DNA of 6,011 nt from PWXP01 sp964487655 (GTDB lineage Bacteria > Planctomycetota > Planctomycetia > Pirellulales > Thermoguttaceae), in contig CAZASB010000297.1 of assembly GCA_964487655.1 (NCBI GenBank), positions 1 through 6,011 of the forward strand. Reading direction: 5' to 3'. Below the pieces are notes generated by a model. That model did no database searches, had not been told where the DNA came from, and saw nothing but the letters and a program-made list of their open reading frames with translations. Positions 5,846 to 6,011 of this stretch are shown one piece after another. Both the position numbers and the translations under genes were made by a program. The stretch's first letter is position 1; each line of letters begins with the position of its first letter.

Positions 5846-5856
5846 ATAATTTCCTT
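5846..5856 (-). repeat. Second copy of the folE ribosome-site 11-mer
   Basis: ATAATTTCCTT occurs at 5731-5741, covering the folE ribosome site and first bases of its start codon, and identically at 5846-5856. On the minus strand the upstream copy reads AAGGAAATTAT followed by C, so the start codon position is ATC, not ATG. The copies are 115 bases apart, which is not a multiple of three. It may be a chance repeat or a small duplication in the leader. Confidence 0.4.
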
Positions 5857-5921
5857 GGCCTGAAGCGAGGACGCCGCTATCCACGCGCCGGCGATACCCG
5901 GCAAACGCTGGCGACCACCCC

Positions 5922-5950
5922 ATGCTAGGCGATGCCGTTCGGAGTGTCAA
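5922..5950 (-). promoter_or_regulatory. Putative sigma-70-type promoter for the folE-oxidase operon
   Basis: On the minus strand a perfect -35 box TTGACA (5950-5945) is followed after exactly 17 bases by TAGCAT (5927-5922), which matches TATAAT at four of six positions including the first two and the last. Transcription would start near 5915 and leave a leader of about 180 bases before folE. It is the best promoter match noticed near either operon. It is inferred from consensus only, and planctomycete promoters are poorly characterised. Confidence 0.45.
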
Positions 5951-6011
5951 GTTGCAGGCTCTTCCGTTTCTGGGTGCAAGTCCGTGGTGAAAAGACGTAG
6001 GGTGGATGGTT

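Larger units (their letters stand above)
5733..6011. other. Region upstream of folE, no gene seen
   Basis: No convincing coding sequence on either strand. The folE frame stays open back to 5828, but its translation there is low in family-like character and the good ribosome site is at 5732. The stretch holds a promoter candidate (5922-5950), an 11-base direct repeat (5731-5741 and 5846-5856), a run of eight G (5782-5789), and the small palindrome CGGGT-A-ACCCG (5766-5776). Bases 5951-6011 show no recognisable RNA or gene start. Confidence 0.5.

Noticed and set aside
5970..6011. Cobalamin riboswitch or tRNA T-arm at the right edge (GGGTGCAAGTCC)
   Set aside because: The fragment resembles a riboswitch or T-loop core, but the partner segments are missing: no preceding riboswitch boxes and no pairing T-stem. 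The window ends before anything can be confirmed.
1..6011. CRISPR array, prophage, toxin-antitoxin or defence system
   Set aside because: No regularly spaced repeats, no phage or nuclease motifs and no small gene pair. All sizeable genes belong to recognisable families.

Overview
The window is about 6 kb of GC-rich bacterial chromosome. It holds four complete, conserved genes, one possible partial gene end at the left edge, and a roughly 500-base non-coding stretch carrying two small transposon-derived elements. Dispersed repeats built on GGGACAGTCCC and GTAACCGTTCA, poor Shine-Dalgarno sites, and a YkgJ-type Fe/Zn-cluster protein beside a long FAD/Fe-S oxidase together suggest a member of the Planctomycetota. 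That assignment rests on recall and style, not on a marker gene.

Layout. Bases 1-48 may be the last codons of an upstream gene. Bases 49-544 contain no convincing gene. They hold a short 9-base periodic repeat (about 123-149) and two related MITE-like elements, 192-266 (75 bp) and 351-496 (146 bp). Both elements begin GTAACCGTTCA, end in its reverse complement, and are flanked by perfect 8-bp direct repeats (GAAAAGAG and CGTGGCAC). A GTAA terminus with an 8-bp target duplication is the signature of the IS66 family, so these look like non-autonomous IS66-type elements. The second ends only 48 bp before queA.

queA (545-1591, +) encodes the S-adenosylmethionine:tRNA ribosyltransferase-isomerase of queuosine synthesis. 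It converges, with a 3-base gap, on a YkgJ-type cysteine-cluster gene (minus strand, ending at 1595). Upstream of that gene on the same strand are a 991-residue FAD-linked oxidase fused to an Fe-S/CCG module (2091-5066) and folE, GTP cyclohydrolase I (5073-5732). folE and the oxidase are 6 bases apart and almost certainly co-transcribed. A good sigma-70-like promoter candidate (TTGACA, 17 bases, TAGCAT) lies at 5922-5950.

Function. FolE makes dihydroneopterin triphosphate, the entry point to folate and also to the 7-deazaguanine (queuosine) pathway. QueA acts near the end of that same pathway, so both ends of queuosine synthesis lie in the window, although in different transcription units. 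The oxidase most likely feeds electrons from a D-2-hydroxy acid into the respiratory chain. The genes themselves are ordinary housekeeping genes. The most informative part is the pair of intact, target-duplication-flanked mini-elements and the nested palindrome inside the longer one.
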